Positions 1-7,453 of a DNA stretch of 40,091 nt are shown here, piece after piece. Under the pieces are notes generated by a model that ran no database searches, was not told the origin of the DNA, and saw nothing but the letters and a program-made list of their open reading frames with translations. The stretch is from an uncultured Saprospiraceae bacterium (GTDB lineage: Bacteria; Bacteroidota; Bacteroidia; Chitinophagales; Saprospiraceae), in contig CALMSO010000100.1 of the NCBI GenBank assembly GCA_937872385.1, positions 1-40,091 on the forward strand. The letters are read 5' to 3'. The first letter of the stretch is position 1. Every line of letters starts with the position of its first letter. The position numbers and the translations under genes were made by a program.

Positions 1-192
1 TATGTACCTGAATACTTATCAAATTTACCGTGCGGGAAAATTAGACTACCTCACTATGGTGTTACCAGAACCTTGCGCCCGGCAGCGGAGCGAATAGATG
101 ATATTGGTATAGTTCCCGATGTTTCTATTCCAGATTATATACCCAAATACAAATGGATAAATTATGTTGTTGAGGAATTAAAAAGCCGCTAA
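1..192 (+). CDS. S41-like peptidase, C-terminal fragment (5' end outside window)
   Basis: An open frame enters from the left edge and ends with TAA at 190-192, giving 63 residues and no start codon. The readable part contains RPAAERIDDIGIVPDVSIP followed by a short amphipathic tail ending in EELKSR. The pattern of a Gly-Ile-x-Pro-Asp-x-x-(I/V)-Pro segment shortly before a C-terminal helix is typical of the end of S41 (C-terminal processing/tricorn-like) peptidases, where it follows the catalytic Ser/Lys region. The catalytic residues would lie upstream of this window, so activity cannot be judged. The assignment rests on this short motif only. A different secreted enzyme with a similar tail is possible. 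Confidence 0.5.
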   Translation, partial: YVPEYLSNLPCGKIRLPHYGVTRTLRPAAERIDDIGIVPDVSIPDYIPKYKWINYVVEELKSR

Positions 193-270
193 TTACTACT
201 CTACAACAGCGCCTAAGGAGAAATTTCACTTGTTTTTCTTTTCAATTAGGCTTTGAAAAGTGTACGGTGG

Positions 271-350
271 TCAAAATTGAGGGTGTGAAACGGAATTCTG
301 ATTTCTGCCGACCAGCCGTGCGCTCCTTTTTTTACCCAAGCGCGCCAGAT
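271..350 (-). pseudogene. 80-bp degenerate copy of an internal piece of the DUF5916 gene
   Basis: Positions 271-350 match 2206-2285 without gaps at 76 of 80 bases, in the same orientation. The matched piece encodes, on the minus strand, the WVKKGAHGWSAEIRIPFRTL region of the neighbouring outer-membrane protein. Nothing on either side of the 80 bp (before 271, after 350) resembles the flanks of the intact copy. It has no start or stop of its own and is not a gene. It is either what remains of a second DUF5916 paralogue or a short ectopic duplication. The rest of 193-566 is AT-rich and carries no other supported feature apart from the short tail at 351-431. Confidence 0.75.
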
Positions 351-431
351 GCAGAGGGCAAGGTCATCGCGCTCAACCTTCGGGGAGCTGCATTGGAGAA
401 GCAACTCAGCGCGCTGTTTGATGAAAATTAA
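351..431 (+). pseudogene. possible leucine-rich-repeat remnant
   Basis: Directly abutting the duplicated DUF5916 piece, the plus strand reads AEGKVIALNLRGAALEKQL and then SALFDEN before TAA at 429-431. The phrase (D)AEGKVIALNLRG resembles the first repeat of Bacteroidota leucine-rich-repeat proteins. No start codon or full repeat unit is present and the frame upstream runs antisense through the duplicated piece. This could be a chance frame. It is recorded because it makes the spot look like a junction of unrelated gene debris. Confidence 0.25.
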
Positions 432-566
432 AGGCTTAGCTTAGTAAGTACTTGGACAGAATTATTTTAAGTATATTTTTATTGCAAATAGCTCACTGCC
501 AATTGTTTAGGAAATATTCCAATTAACAAATAACAATGTCCCATTACTTATTTCTCTTTTCTTTCT

Positions 567-2765
567 TCAAAACCGATGCGTAAAAGCAAACTTGATACTG
601 GAACGGCTTTCGAGGGAGAGCAGTCCCTCGGCGTCGAAGTGTTGCCAGTTGTGATTATAAACGACGAAGAGATTGTTGCCAGGTTGCAATATCCAGACGA
701 GGCGGTTGTTGACGCCCAGCAGGCGAGTGACATTGTCGTATTGTACATTGAAATTGAGGGAGAGCAAGGGCGTGAGGTCTATGCTGCTGAGTAGCCGGAA
801 AATCTGGGCATCGAAGCCGCCATCGGCAAAAGCGACGCGATTATAGCTCCAGTTGCCAGTGATGTTTACGCCAATCAAGGGGCGCAGGGTGAGGTTGGCT
901 TCAATCTGGCTGCGGTCACCGCCCCAGAAGCCCGCCCGCCGGTGCTCAAGGCTGCCGCTGACGCGTCGCCAGGGTGCTAAGCGCAAGGACACTTCGTAGC
1001 CGGGGTTGTTGTAGTTGCCGATAGGAATAACAAAACGCCCGTCGCGCAGGATATCGAAGTTGAAATCGAGGTATTCAAAGTTATGTGTAAATAAAATGCG
1101 GAAAAAGTCGCCGGTTTCAAAGCGAAAGCCCAGCAGCGTGATGCGATGATTGACAGTGGCGGGCCGGAAGTCTAACTCCATCAGATACTCGAAATTATAC
1201 TCCCAGGTAAGCTCACGGATGACCTTGCTCTTGGAAATCAAGGGCGAGTAGGTAACCGTAGGCTGCAAACGCCGAAAGGCTACGCGGGGTGCAAAGCCGA
1301 CGGCGGGGTCGTATGCTTCGCCAAATTCACGGTAGGAGACATGCCCCGACCAGGGTTGGTTGGGAAAGTTGAGGCGTGCACCGCGTACCGTTCGATCCCA
1401 AAATTCAGTGGAGCGCACCTCCGGCAGGGCTTCGTTGTGATATACCATGAAAGCCTGAAATTGCAGGTTTTTGTTGCCGAGAAAACGCGAGGTACCCATC
1501 TCTATATCCGCGCCAATGGTGTGCCGGTCGGCCAATGAGTCGCCTTCGGTAGCCCTACGCGTATAAATAAGCCCCACCTGACTTTCCTTAAAAACATTTT
1601 GTACCACACGCGCCACCGTAAAATCTTCTGGCGGCGTACCATCCGCTGCTTCGCGGGTGCGAATGTGAATTAGCCCTACATCCGATTGTCCGACGCGCCC
1701 GATGATGCGCCCGCCCCCCAGAATGGGCACCGGATTGCCGCCTTGCAAACCAATACGCCGACTGAAATAGGGATTGGGACCGCTGGCGGGTGCGAAGTTG
1801 AAAACCGAGCCACCTTCAAGGAAAAAGGCGCGCCGTTCAGGAAAAAAGAGCGGAAATCGGGTAAGATTTACCTGCCGGTCATCCACTTCGGTTTCCGCAA
1901 AATCGGTATTGAAAGTAAGCCCAGCGCGGAGGTTGGGCGTTACGCTATAATTGACATCAAAGCCGCCATTGGCGCTGAGTTGGTCTTCAAAAGTTTGCTT
2001 GCGGCCGCGCGTGCTGTAGGTAGAAATGCCATAGGGAATCACTTCCAAACCGATGCCTTGCGAGGGCTTGTGCAGCCCGGTCAGTTTGCCAGCGTTTTGC
2101 GGTCGGAAAATCCCTTGATTGCGGCGGTGGCCAGTCCAGAGTAGCTCCTCGTTTTTGCGGCGCACGGTGCGCTGAAAGTTGATGCCCCAAGTGTCGTTGG
2201 TAGGATCAAAATTGAGGGTGCGAAACGGAATTCGGATTTCTGCCGACCAACCGTGCGCTCCTTTTTTTACCCAGGCGCGCCAGATACCATTCCAAGCTTT
2301 ATTAAAACTGATGCCTTGGCCGGTTCGCAGCAGCCCGTCGCCCATCAGTCCTTCCGGATTGATTTCAAAAAAATAGGCGTTGCGCTGGTCGTTATAGGTA
2401 TCCAGAATCCACATGAAGCGGTCGTCGGTGGCCAAGGATGCATCCCACTTGCGCTGAAAACCCTTGATACCGCTGGGGTCGGAGTCGAAAAGAATAACAC
2501 TGATGTACAGATTGTCCGCATCATAAGCCACGCGCACTTCGGTTTTTTCGCTTGCTGGGTTGCCCTCCACAGGTTCCTGTTGCAAGAAATTGGTTGCTAT
2601 TTGCACTTTCGACCAGAAGCTTTCGCTGACTTGTCCGTCAAGGATGATTTCTTCGTCGGGTTGTAGGCGATAGGCCTCAAGTGTGGCGGGTTCATTCTGT
2701 GCAGCTCCTAAGGCAACGAACAGTAATAAGGGCAGTATCGTCAATCCGCGTGATGAATAAAGCAT
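567..2765 (-). CDS. CBM9-like/DUF5916 outer-membrane protein
   Basis: The product is 732 aa from the chosen start. It begins with a signal peptide (MLYSSRGLTILPLLLFVALG, then AAQ). Residues about 25-220 form a CBM9-like domain, with LDGQVSESFW and YDADNLYISVILFDSDP. The rest matches the DUF5916 type, with alternating hydrophobic strands such as NGGFDVNYSVTPNLRAGLTF and a final Phe (FAFTHRF), as expected for an outer-membrane beta-barrel. The family is common next to peptidase or carbohydrate genes in Bacteroidota, but its substrate is unknown. The frame stays open upstream to 2873, adding 36 residues ahead of the signal peptide. I prefer 2765 because that start puts the signal peptide at the N-terminus and because a TACTTTTG -7 box (2848-2855, minus strand) lies inside the longer version. 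The gene is divergent from the MFS gene. Confidence 0.82.
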   Translation of the reverse strand: MLYSSRGLTILPLLLFVALGAAQNEPATLEAYRLQPDEEIILDGQVSESFWSKVQIATNFLQQEPVEGNPASEKTEVRVAYDADNLYISVILFDSDPSGIKGFQRKWDASLATDDRFMWILDTYNDQRNAYFFEINPEGLMGDGLLRTGQGISFNKAWNGIWRAWVKKGAHGWSAEIRIPFRTLNFDPTNDTWGINFQRTVRRKNEELLWTGHRRNQGIFRPQNAGKLTGLHKPSQGIGLEVIPYGISTYSTRGRKQTFEDQLSANGGFDVNYSVTPNLRAGLTFNTDFAETEVDDRQVNLTRFPLFFPERRAFFLEGGSVFNFAPASGPNPYFSRRIGLQGGNPVPILGGGRIIGRVGQSDVGLIHIRTREAADGTPPEDFTVARVVQNVFKESQVGLIYTRRATEGDSLADRHTIGADIEMGTSRFLGNKNLQFQAFMVYHNEALPEVRSTEFWDRTVRGARLNFPNQPWSGHVSYREFGEAYDPAVGFAPRVAFRRLQPTVTYSPLISKSKVIRELTWEYNFEYLMELDFRPATVNHRITLLGFRFETGDFFRILFTHNFEYLDFNFDILRDGRFVIPIGNYNNPGYEVSLRLAPWRRVSGSLEHRRAGFWGGDRSQIEANLTLRPLIGVNITGNWSYNRVAFADGGFDAQIFRLLSSIDLTPLLSLNFNVQYDNVTRLLGVNNRLVWILQPGNNLFVVYNHNWQHFDAEGLLSLESRSSIKFAFTHRF

Positions 2766-2847
2766 AGCAACGTGTCTGGTTATCCGGTCAAAAACAGGGT
2801 ATTTGCCGCGAGGCATTTTACCGAGCAAAGGCGTATCGCCCTTTAGA

Positions 2848-2855
2848 CAAAAGTA
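2848..2855 (-). promoter_or_regulatory. candidate -7 box of the DUF5916 gene
   Basis: The minus strand reads TACTTTTG, a full match to the Bacteroidota -7 consensus TAnnTTTG, about 83 nt upstream of the start at 2765. No clean TTTG -33 box is seen at 17-23 nt, so this is a candidate only. The remainder of the 2766-3186 intergenic region holds the MFS promoter, a palindrome and a leader repeat, listed separately. Confidence 0.35.
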
Positions 2856-3071
2856 CTTCTGGATAATTTTCATCCATTCGCATTTGATGAGTTGCCAAAT
2901 AAGATTTCGTTAACTCTGATATGTATTGCCTGTTACAGCATAATTAACGTTGGCGTTCTTATTTTACAGGTGTAAAGCCCGCCCGGAAGGTGTGGGGGTT
3001 GATGCCCAGAGGTTTGAACACAGATGCACCCAATTTTTATTTTGCAATAAAGGTTCGTTTTTATAAAATAG

Positions 3072-3084
3072 TTAACAACGTTAA
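3072..3084. promoter_or_regulatory. TTAAC-AAC-GTTAA palindrome, possible MarR operator
   Basis: A perfect 5-3-5 inverted repeat, TTAACAACGTTAA, ends where the candidate -33 element of the downstream MFS gene begins. MarR proteins bind short AT-rich palindromes as dimers, and a MarR gene follows the MFS gene, so an autoregulatory operator is a reasonable inference. Short AT-rich palindromes also arise by chance. Confidence 0.35.
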
Positions 3085-3113
3085 TTGTTTCGCCAAATAA
3101 ATTACTACTTTTA
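3084..3113 (+). promoter_or_regulatory. candidate promoter of the MFS-marR unit
   Basis: ATTG (3084-3087) is followed after 18 nt by TACTTTTA (3106-3113). This is one base off TAnnTTTG at -7 and one base off TTTG at -33, with accepted spacing. Transcription would start near 3120, giving a leader of about 67 nt that contains the repeat at 3136-3176. Confidence 0.4.
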
Positions 3114-3135
3114 CCGGGGTTTGAGCATAGAATAC

Positions 3136-3176
3136 CAAATTGTGAAAAGTGAAAAGCCAATTGTGAATAACAAAAC
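3136..3176 (+). repeat. 41-bp leader repeat, copy 1
   Basis: This AT-rich segment contains GTGAAAAGCCAATTGTGAA. It aligns without gaps to 26846-26886 at 31 of 41 bases, and six of the ten differences are T versus C. In both places the element ends exactly 10 nt before the ATG of an unrelated gene (3187 and 26897). It is read in frame in the longer open frame of the MFS gene but is best seen as untranslated leader. Confidence 0.6.
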
Positions 3177-3186
3177 TAAAATCACC

Positions 3187-4431
3187 ATGAAAAAAATCTT
3201 TTACGGCTGGTGGGTGCTGGCGGCTCTGTTTCTGATTTATGCGGCTTCCAATGGCATTGGGCTGAATACCCTGCCGATTTTTTTGCCGGAGCTAATGAAG
3301 ACCTTTGACCTCGATCAGAGCAAGGTGACGGCGCTGCCGGGCTTGTTGTTTTTGGTAGTCGCTATGTTGGCACCATTTGCGGGCGGTTTGCTCGATCGCT
3401 TCAGTGCGCGCTTGCTGCTCGTTATTGGCGGCGTGGGTATGGTAGGGTGCATGATTCTGCTGTCGCAGGTGCAGAGCTACGGGATGTTGGTAGCGTTTTA
3501 TGTGCTGTATGCGCTATTTTTGACGCTGGCGGGCATCATACCGAGTATGTACATCATCAATCAGTGGTTTCACAAGTACAAAGGGCTGGCGATGGGTTTG
3601 TTTTTGATTGCTTCGAGCTTTGGCGGCGCGATTTTTCCGCAGATCGCCGGTCGGCTGATCGAGTCGTCGGGTTGGCAGGCCTCAGCTTGGGGGCTGGCGA
3701 TGGCCACTGGAGTGTTTGTACTTATTCCGCTGCTTGTCATTCGCAATCGCCCTGCCGATGTGGGCACCTACCCCGATGGCATTCCGCAGGCTGCCCCGTC
3801 TATACAAAACCCTACCGGCAATGGCGCAGCCCTCGGCGTGTCTTTGCGCGAAGCCATGCGGACGCAGGGTTTTTATCTACTGCTAATTGCTACCGGTATT
3901 CTATGGTTTTGCATCACGGGCTTCATTCAAAATCAGGGCTTGTACCTGCGCGACCAACAGCTGGGGCCCGTGCAGTCGGGCAATGTGATGAGCGCTTTTT
4001 TCATCAGCAGTATCCTCGGCAAATTATTGTTTGGCTACCTGAGCGATCATTTTGATAAAAAGAATATCATGTTGCTGTCTATCGCCAATTTATTGCTGGG
4101 GTCGGTTTTACTAAAAATGAGTGTTCAGAACCCCGGATTATTATTTATTTTTGCCATCGTTTTTGGCATTGGTTTTAGCGGGGCATTCACCATGATACAA
4201 GTATTGGTCGCCTATCTGTACAGCGGCCGCGCCTACGGCAGCATTCTCGGTATGGTCACAATGGTGGACACCCTCGCGGGCAGCGCGGGCATCATCGTGT
4301 TGGGCAATATGCGCAAGGCTTACGGTAGCTACGAGCCAGCTTTCGACCTACTGATTGCACTTTGTGTCATTGCCTTGGGTAGTACCTATTTGGTGCGCCG
4401 GCCAATGCCACCAAAAACTGTAAAAGTTTGA
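3187..4431 (+). CDS. MFS transporter, OFA/monocarboxylate-carrier-like
   Basis: The product is a 414-aa inner-membrane carrier with about 12 hydrophobic segments in two halves. It opens with MKKIFYGWWVLAALFLIYA. The Y-G-W-W at the very N-terminus is typical of oxalate/formate-antiporter and monocarboxylate-carrier-like MFS proteins. The loop motif GGLLDRFSARLLL follows TM2, and its counterpart GYLSDHFDKKNIMLL is in the second half. The substrate is probably a small organic acid anion but cannot be read from sequence. The open frame extends to 3085, but the added residues are hydrophilic and come from the leader repeat, so the ATG at 3187 is chosen. A MarR gene follows 45 bp downstream on the same strand, probably in the same transcript. 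Confidence 0.85.
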   Translation: MKKIFYGWWVLAALFLIYAASNGIGLNTLPIFLPELMKTFDLDQSKVTALPGLLFLVVAMLAPFAGGLLDRFSARLLLVIGGVGMVGCMILLSQVQSYGMLVAFYVLYALFLTLAGIIPSMYIINQWFHKYKGLAMGLFLIASSFGGAIFPQIAGRLIESSGWQASAWGLAMATGVFVLIPLLVIRNRPADVGTYPDGIPQAAPSIQNPTGNGAALGVSLREAMRTQGFYLLLIATGILWFCITGFIQNQGLYLRDQQLGPVQSGNVMSAFFISSILGKLLFGYLSDHFDKKNIMLLSIANLLLGSVLLKMSVQNPGLLFIFAIVFGIGFSGAFTMIQVLVAYLYSGRAYGSILGMVTMVDTLAGSAGIIVLGNMRKAYGSYEPAFDLLIALCVIALGSTYLVRRPMPPKTVKV

Positions 4432-4476
4432 TTATCAATGCATTGTAAAAATCGGTGCGTTGGCAAACCAACCATT

Positions 4477-5001
4477 ATGATTGAAAAAAGTGCAGAAGAA
4501 TCTATCATCCTTGGCATTTTGCATCTGGCAGACCTGCTGCGGAAAAACGGCGACAATATCTCGCAACGGCTCGGCATTACGACCCAGCAATGGCTGATTA
4601 TGCTGCATTTGGCCAATGACCCCAACCTGCCTTATCTCGAAAAAAACAAACATCAGAAACCGCTTATGGCCTCTGAACTCGCCGAATCGCTCAGCGTGAC
4701 CCGCCCCAACGTGACCAAAATACTACGCACCCTGCTGCAAAAGGGCCTCGTAGCTCAAACCGAAGACGAAATAGACCGCCGCCGCAAACGCCTCGAACTC
4801 ACCGACGAGGGCTGGGAAATTATTAATCTGCTGGAACCCCTGCGCCGCGCCTACAACCGCCAACTACTCGCCGATTTTTCGGATGTAGAAAAAACACGCT
4901 TTCTCGACTTCATTCGCTCTTCTGCCGATTGGATAGAAACCGATAACCGGAAAAACCTGCAAACGGTAGAAGAAGAGGATGTGAATGAAGAATTGGCATA
5001 A
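4477..5001 (+). CDS. MarR-family transcriptional regulator
   Basis: The product is 174 aa. It shows a winged-helix core: an N-terminal dimerisation helix with ILGILHLADLLRKNG, the segment LGITTQQWLIMLHLAND, a recognition-helix region ASELAESLSVTRPNVTKIL, and the wing DEIDRRRKRLELTDEG. The D-x-R-(R/D)-x-K-x-x-x-L-T-x-x-G wing is diagnostic for MarR. The C-terminus returns to helices and ends in an acidic tail (VEEEDVNEELA). An in-frame ATG at 4438 would add 13 residues that do not belong to the fold, so 4477 is preferred. It lies just after an MFS gene, a common MarR-efflux pairing, so it probably controls that carrier in response to a small ligand. The palindrome at 3072-3084 is a candidate site. 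Confidence 0.85.
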   Translation: MIEKSAEESIILGILHLADLLRKNGDNISQRLGITTQQWLIMLHLANDPNLPYLEKNKHQKPLMASELAESLSVTRPNVTKILRTLLQKGLVAQTEDEIDRRRKRLELTDEGWEIINLLEPLRRAYNRQLLADFSDVEKTRFLDFIRSSADWIETDNRKNLQTVEEEDVNEELA

Positions 5002-5070
5002 AGTGCTGCATTTTTTTGCAAAACTGGCGGCTACCTGAGCCAAAGTATATGCTGCCCAAACGAAATTATT

Positions 5071-6174
5071 ATGAAAATAAACGGTACGCATTACCAAACC
5101 ATCTGGCTGAAAGACGAGCAGACCGTGCAAACCTTTGACCAGCGTTTTCTGCCGCATCAATTGGTGATTGAAGACCTTGTGCGCCTCGAAGATTTTGTGA
5201 CCGCCATCCGCGAAATGCACGTACGCGGGGCCCCACTCATCGGTGTGACGGCGGCTTATGGCTTGTACATCGCCGCGCGGGAGGCACTGAACGAACCCGA
5301 TTTCGACCATTATTTTTCGGCGGCAGCCAAGCGTTTGGCACATACCCGGCCTACGGCCATTGATTTGTTTCATGCCATTGGCAAGGTATCGGCATTAGTG
5401 CATTCCACTCAAGTAATGGAAGAAAGACCCCGTTTGGCGCTGGAAGGTGCTCGTCTGCTGGCTGAGGAGAGCGTTCAGAGTTGTCGTAGTATTGGAGAGC
5501 ATGGCTTAGCACTAATTCAGCAAATCAGTGCACGCAAGCAGGGGGCACCGGTGCATATTCTCACGCATTGCAATGCCGGCTGGATTGCCTGTATTGATTA
5601 TGGTACGGCCACGGCTCCGATTTATCTCGCGCACGATGCGGGCATTCCGGTGCATGTATGGGTGGACGAAACCCGACCGCGCAATCAGGGCGCCAATCTT
5701 ACTGCTTTTGAGCTTTTGCAACACGGCGTGCCGCATACTGTCATCACGGATAATGCCGGTGGGCACTTGATGCAACACGGACAGGTGGATATGGTGATTG
5801 TAGGAACCGACCGTACCACCCGGCGTGGCGATGTGGCTAATAAAATTGGTACTTATCTTAAAGCGCTGGCAGCCAAAGACAATGGCGTACCTTTTTATGT
5901 GGCCTTGCCCGCTTCTACTATTGACTGGGAAACCGATGATGGCTTGCGCGAGATACCCATCGAGCAGCGCGACCCCGCAGAAGTGAAGTATGTAACCGGC
6001 TGGGATGGTACGCAACAGACGCGGGTGCTCATTACCCCCGACGATAGCCCGGCTGCCAATTATGGCTTTGACGTGACCCCTGCACGGTTAGTCACTGGCC
6101 TCATTACTGAGCGCGGCATTTGTCCGGCCAGCGAAGCGGGATTGTTGAGTTTGTTTCCGGAGTTGGGGGGTTGA
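5071..6174 (+). CDS. mtnA: S-methyl-5-thioribose-1-phosphate isomerase
   Basis: The 367-aa cytoplasmic enzyme converts 5-methylthioribose 1-phosphate to 5-methylthioribulose 1-phosphate in methionine salvage. It belongs to the eIF2B-like fold. Visible signatures are VRGAPLIGVTAAYG (about 51-64), the catalytic Cys167 in LTHCNAG, DETRPRNQGANLTAFEL (199-215), the catalytic Asp247 in VGTDRTTRRGDVANKIGTY, and VTPARLVTGLITERG near the C-terminus. Length and motif order fit a full MtnA rather than an eIF2B subunit, which lacks the Cys/Asp pair. It lies 69 bp after marR on the same strand. No other methionine-salvage gene (mtnB, mtnC, mtnD, mtnK) is in the window, so the pathway, if complete, is scattered. 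The start at 5071 has no convincing Shine-Dalgarno site. Confidence 0.93.
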   Translation: MKINGTHYQTIWLKDEQTVQTFDQRFLPHQLVIEDLVRLEDFVTAIREMHVRGAPLIGVTAAYGLYIAAREALNEPDFDHYFSAAAKRLAHTRPTAIDLFHAIGKVSALVHSTQVMEERPRLALEGARLLAEESVQSCRSIGEHGLALIQQISARKQGAPVHILTHCNAGWIACIDYGTATAPIYLAHDAGIPVHVWVDETRPRNQGANLTAFELLQHGVPHTVITDNAGGHLMQHGQVDMVIVGTDRTTRRGDVANKIGTYLKALAAKDNGVPFYVALPASTIDWETDDGLREIPIEQRDPAEVKYVTGWDGTQQTRVLITPDDSPAANYGFDVTPARLVTGLITERGICPASEAGLLSLFPELGG

Positions 6175-6258
6175 AGGGTTGAGAAGGATTGGAAATGAGA
6201 TGCATTTTTATTTGCAATTTGTTGTTTTTCAAAATTTTATGAAAAAAAGAAAATCGTA

Positions 6259-6648
6259 TTAATCCGCTACTACCGAGGCTCGTCGTTCTAATACCCGATG
6301 AAACTTGAGCAGGTGCTCCGGGTCTTGTTCGTTATAAATACATAAAATCAGCGTGCTGCGCTTGCGCCGATCTACCGGAAAGAGAATTTTCACGGGATTG
6401 TGCACGTAGCCATTGTCTTCAAACAGCAGAATCTGCTTGTTGCGAGTAGGCAAGCGAAATAGTTTTAGTTCTTCGGCGTCTTTGGGCAGGGGCACATCGC
6501 CGTAGCCCTCCTCGCGCAGAAACTCCCGAATCATTCGGAAATTACTATCCATATTGGAGCCAGCAAACACCGTCCGATATTCATAACCGTCGCTTACACC
6601 GCCCATATAATCCGTATCTGCTGCCGGAAAATCCTCGCGCATTGGCAT
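6259..6648 (-). CDS. hypothetical protein, 129 aa
   Basis: I do not recognise this family. The product is soluble and mixed alpha/beta with no signal peptide or membrane segment. Readable stretches are YRTVFAGSNMDSNFRMIREF, FLREEGYGDVPLPKDAEELK and PTRNKQILLFEDNGYVHNP. The last half alternates strands and basic turns and ends LERRASVVAD. Composition and codon use look like a real gene. It is the last of three minus-strand genes after galM and the response regulator, 107 bp behind the latter, and has its own possible -7 box (TAATTTTG on the minus strand, 6703-6710). Function unknown. Confidence 0.7.
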   Translation of the reverse strand: MPMREDFPAADTDYMGGVSDGYEYRTVFAGSNMDSNFRMIREFLREEGYGDVPLPKDAEELKLFRLPTRNKQILLFEDNGYVHNPVKILFPVDRRKRSTLILCIYNEQDPEHLLKFHRVLERRASVVAD

Positions 6649-6702
6649 TTTTCACAATTTTAATACGATGATAGCCATCAGGCACTCCATATTTGTATAA
6701 TG

Positions 6703-6710
6703 CAAAATTA
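6703..6710 (-). promoter_or_regulatory. candidate -7 box of the 129-aa gene
   Basis: The minus strand reads TAATTTTG, a match to TAnnTTTG, 54 nt upstream of the start at 6648. No TTTG-like -33 box is present at the usual distance. A 10-bp GCGCATGCGC palindrome lies just upstream (about 6729). Weak candidate. Confidence 0.25.
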
Positions 6711-6755
6711 AACAATTTGGTTGGAATTGCGCATGCGCTGTTGGGTATCTGTATT

Positions 6756-7388
6756 TCAGGAAAGCAAGCCTTTCTCGAGGGTGAGGCGCACAAGTTCGGC
6801 GGTGTTGCGCACGCCCAATTTGGCTAAAAGGTTGCGTCGGTGCGTTTCGGCAGTATTCGGGCTGATGAAGAGTTGGGCCGCGATTTCCGGCGTGGTGTAC
6901 CCATCCACGATTAGTTGCAGCACTTCTTTTTCCCGGTTGGTAATGGCTGGGATGAACGCCGAGGGCTGCGGCCGAGTAAATTCATGCACCAAAGATTCGG
7001 AGGCTTTTTTGCTCAAAAAAATTTCGCCGCGCGCCACCGTTTGGATGGCTTCGAGGAGTTCTTCCTTGGCGGCATTTTTTAGAATATAGCCCGCTGCGCC
7101 ATTTTTCATCATTTGCCGAATAAAACTCGGCTGATTGTACATGGTGAGCGCCAGCACCCGCACCTCTGGGAAACGTTTTTTAATTTCTTGGCAAGCTTCG
7201 ATACCATTCATCACGGGCATATCAATGTCAAGGAGTATAACATCGGCGGTGTTTTTGGCCAACCACTGCAAGGCAGCCTGCCCATTATTGGCTTCGCCAA
7301 CGCACATAATACTTGCCTCAGACTGAAAAAGCAATTTCAATCCTTCTATGAATAAAAGGTGATCATCGGCAATGAATAATCTAATCAT
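6756..7388 (-). CDS. NarL/LuxR-type response regulator
   Basis: The product is 210 aa. Residues 1-120 are a receiver domain with acidic pocket Asp8/Asp9 (FIADDHLLF), phospho-acceptor Asp54 (VILLDIDMPVMNG), Thr82 (ALTMYNQ) and Lys104 (GYILKNA). Residues about 147-207 are a LuxR-type helix-turn-helix with TNREKEVLQLIVDGYTTPEI, then AAQLFISPNTAETHRRN and LLAKLGVRNTAELVRL. The in-frame start 22 residues upstream (7454) would add a tail that overlaps the galM stop, so 7388 is preferred. A TATCTTTA box on the minus strand (7407-7414) would give a very short leader. There is no histidine kinase nearby, so the regulator is an orphan here. Its targets and signal cannot be read from the window. Confidence 0.9.
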   Translation of the reverse strand: MIRLFIADDHLLFIEGLKLLFQSEASIMCVGEANNGQAALQWLAKNTADVILLDIDMPVMNGIEACQEIKKRFPEVRVLALTMYNQPSFIRQMMKNGAAGYILKNAAKEELLEAIQTVARGEIFLSKKASESLVHEFTRPQPSAFIPAITNREKEVLQLIVDGYTTPEIAAQLFISPNTAETHRRNLLAKLGVRNTAELVRLTLEKGLLS

Positions 7389-7453
7389 ACATGGCAAACC
7401 TTGCTCTAAAGATACATTTTTACCTTGGAAAAAAACAGCTTTTGCTCTATGCA

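Noticed and set aside
1686..2144. 152-aa plus-strand open frame inside the DUF5916 gene
   Set aside because: It is a shadow of the real minus-strand gene and has no recognisable domain.
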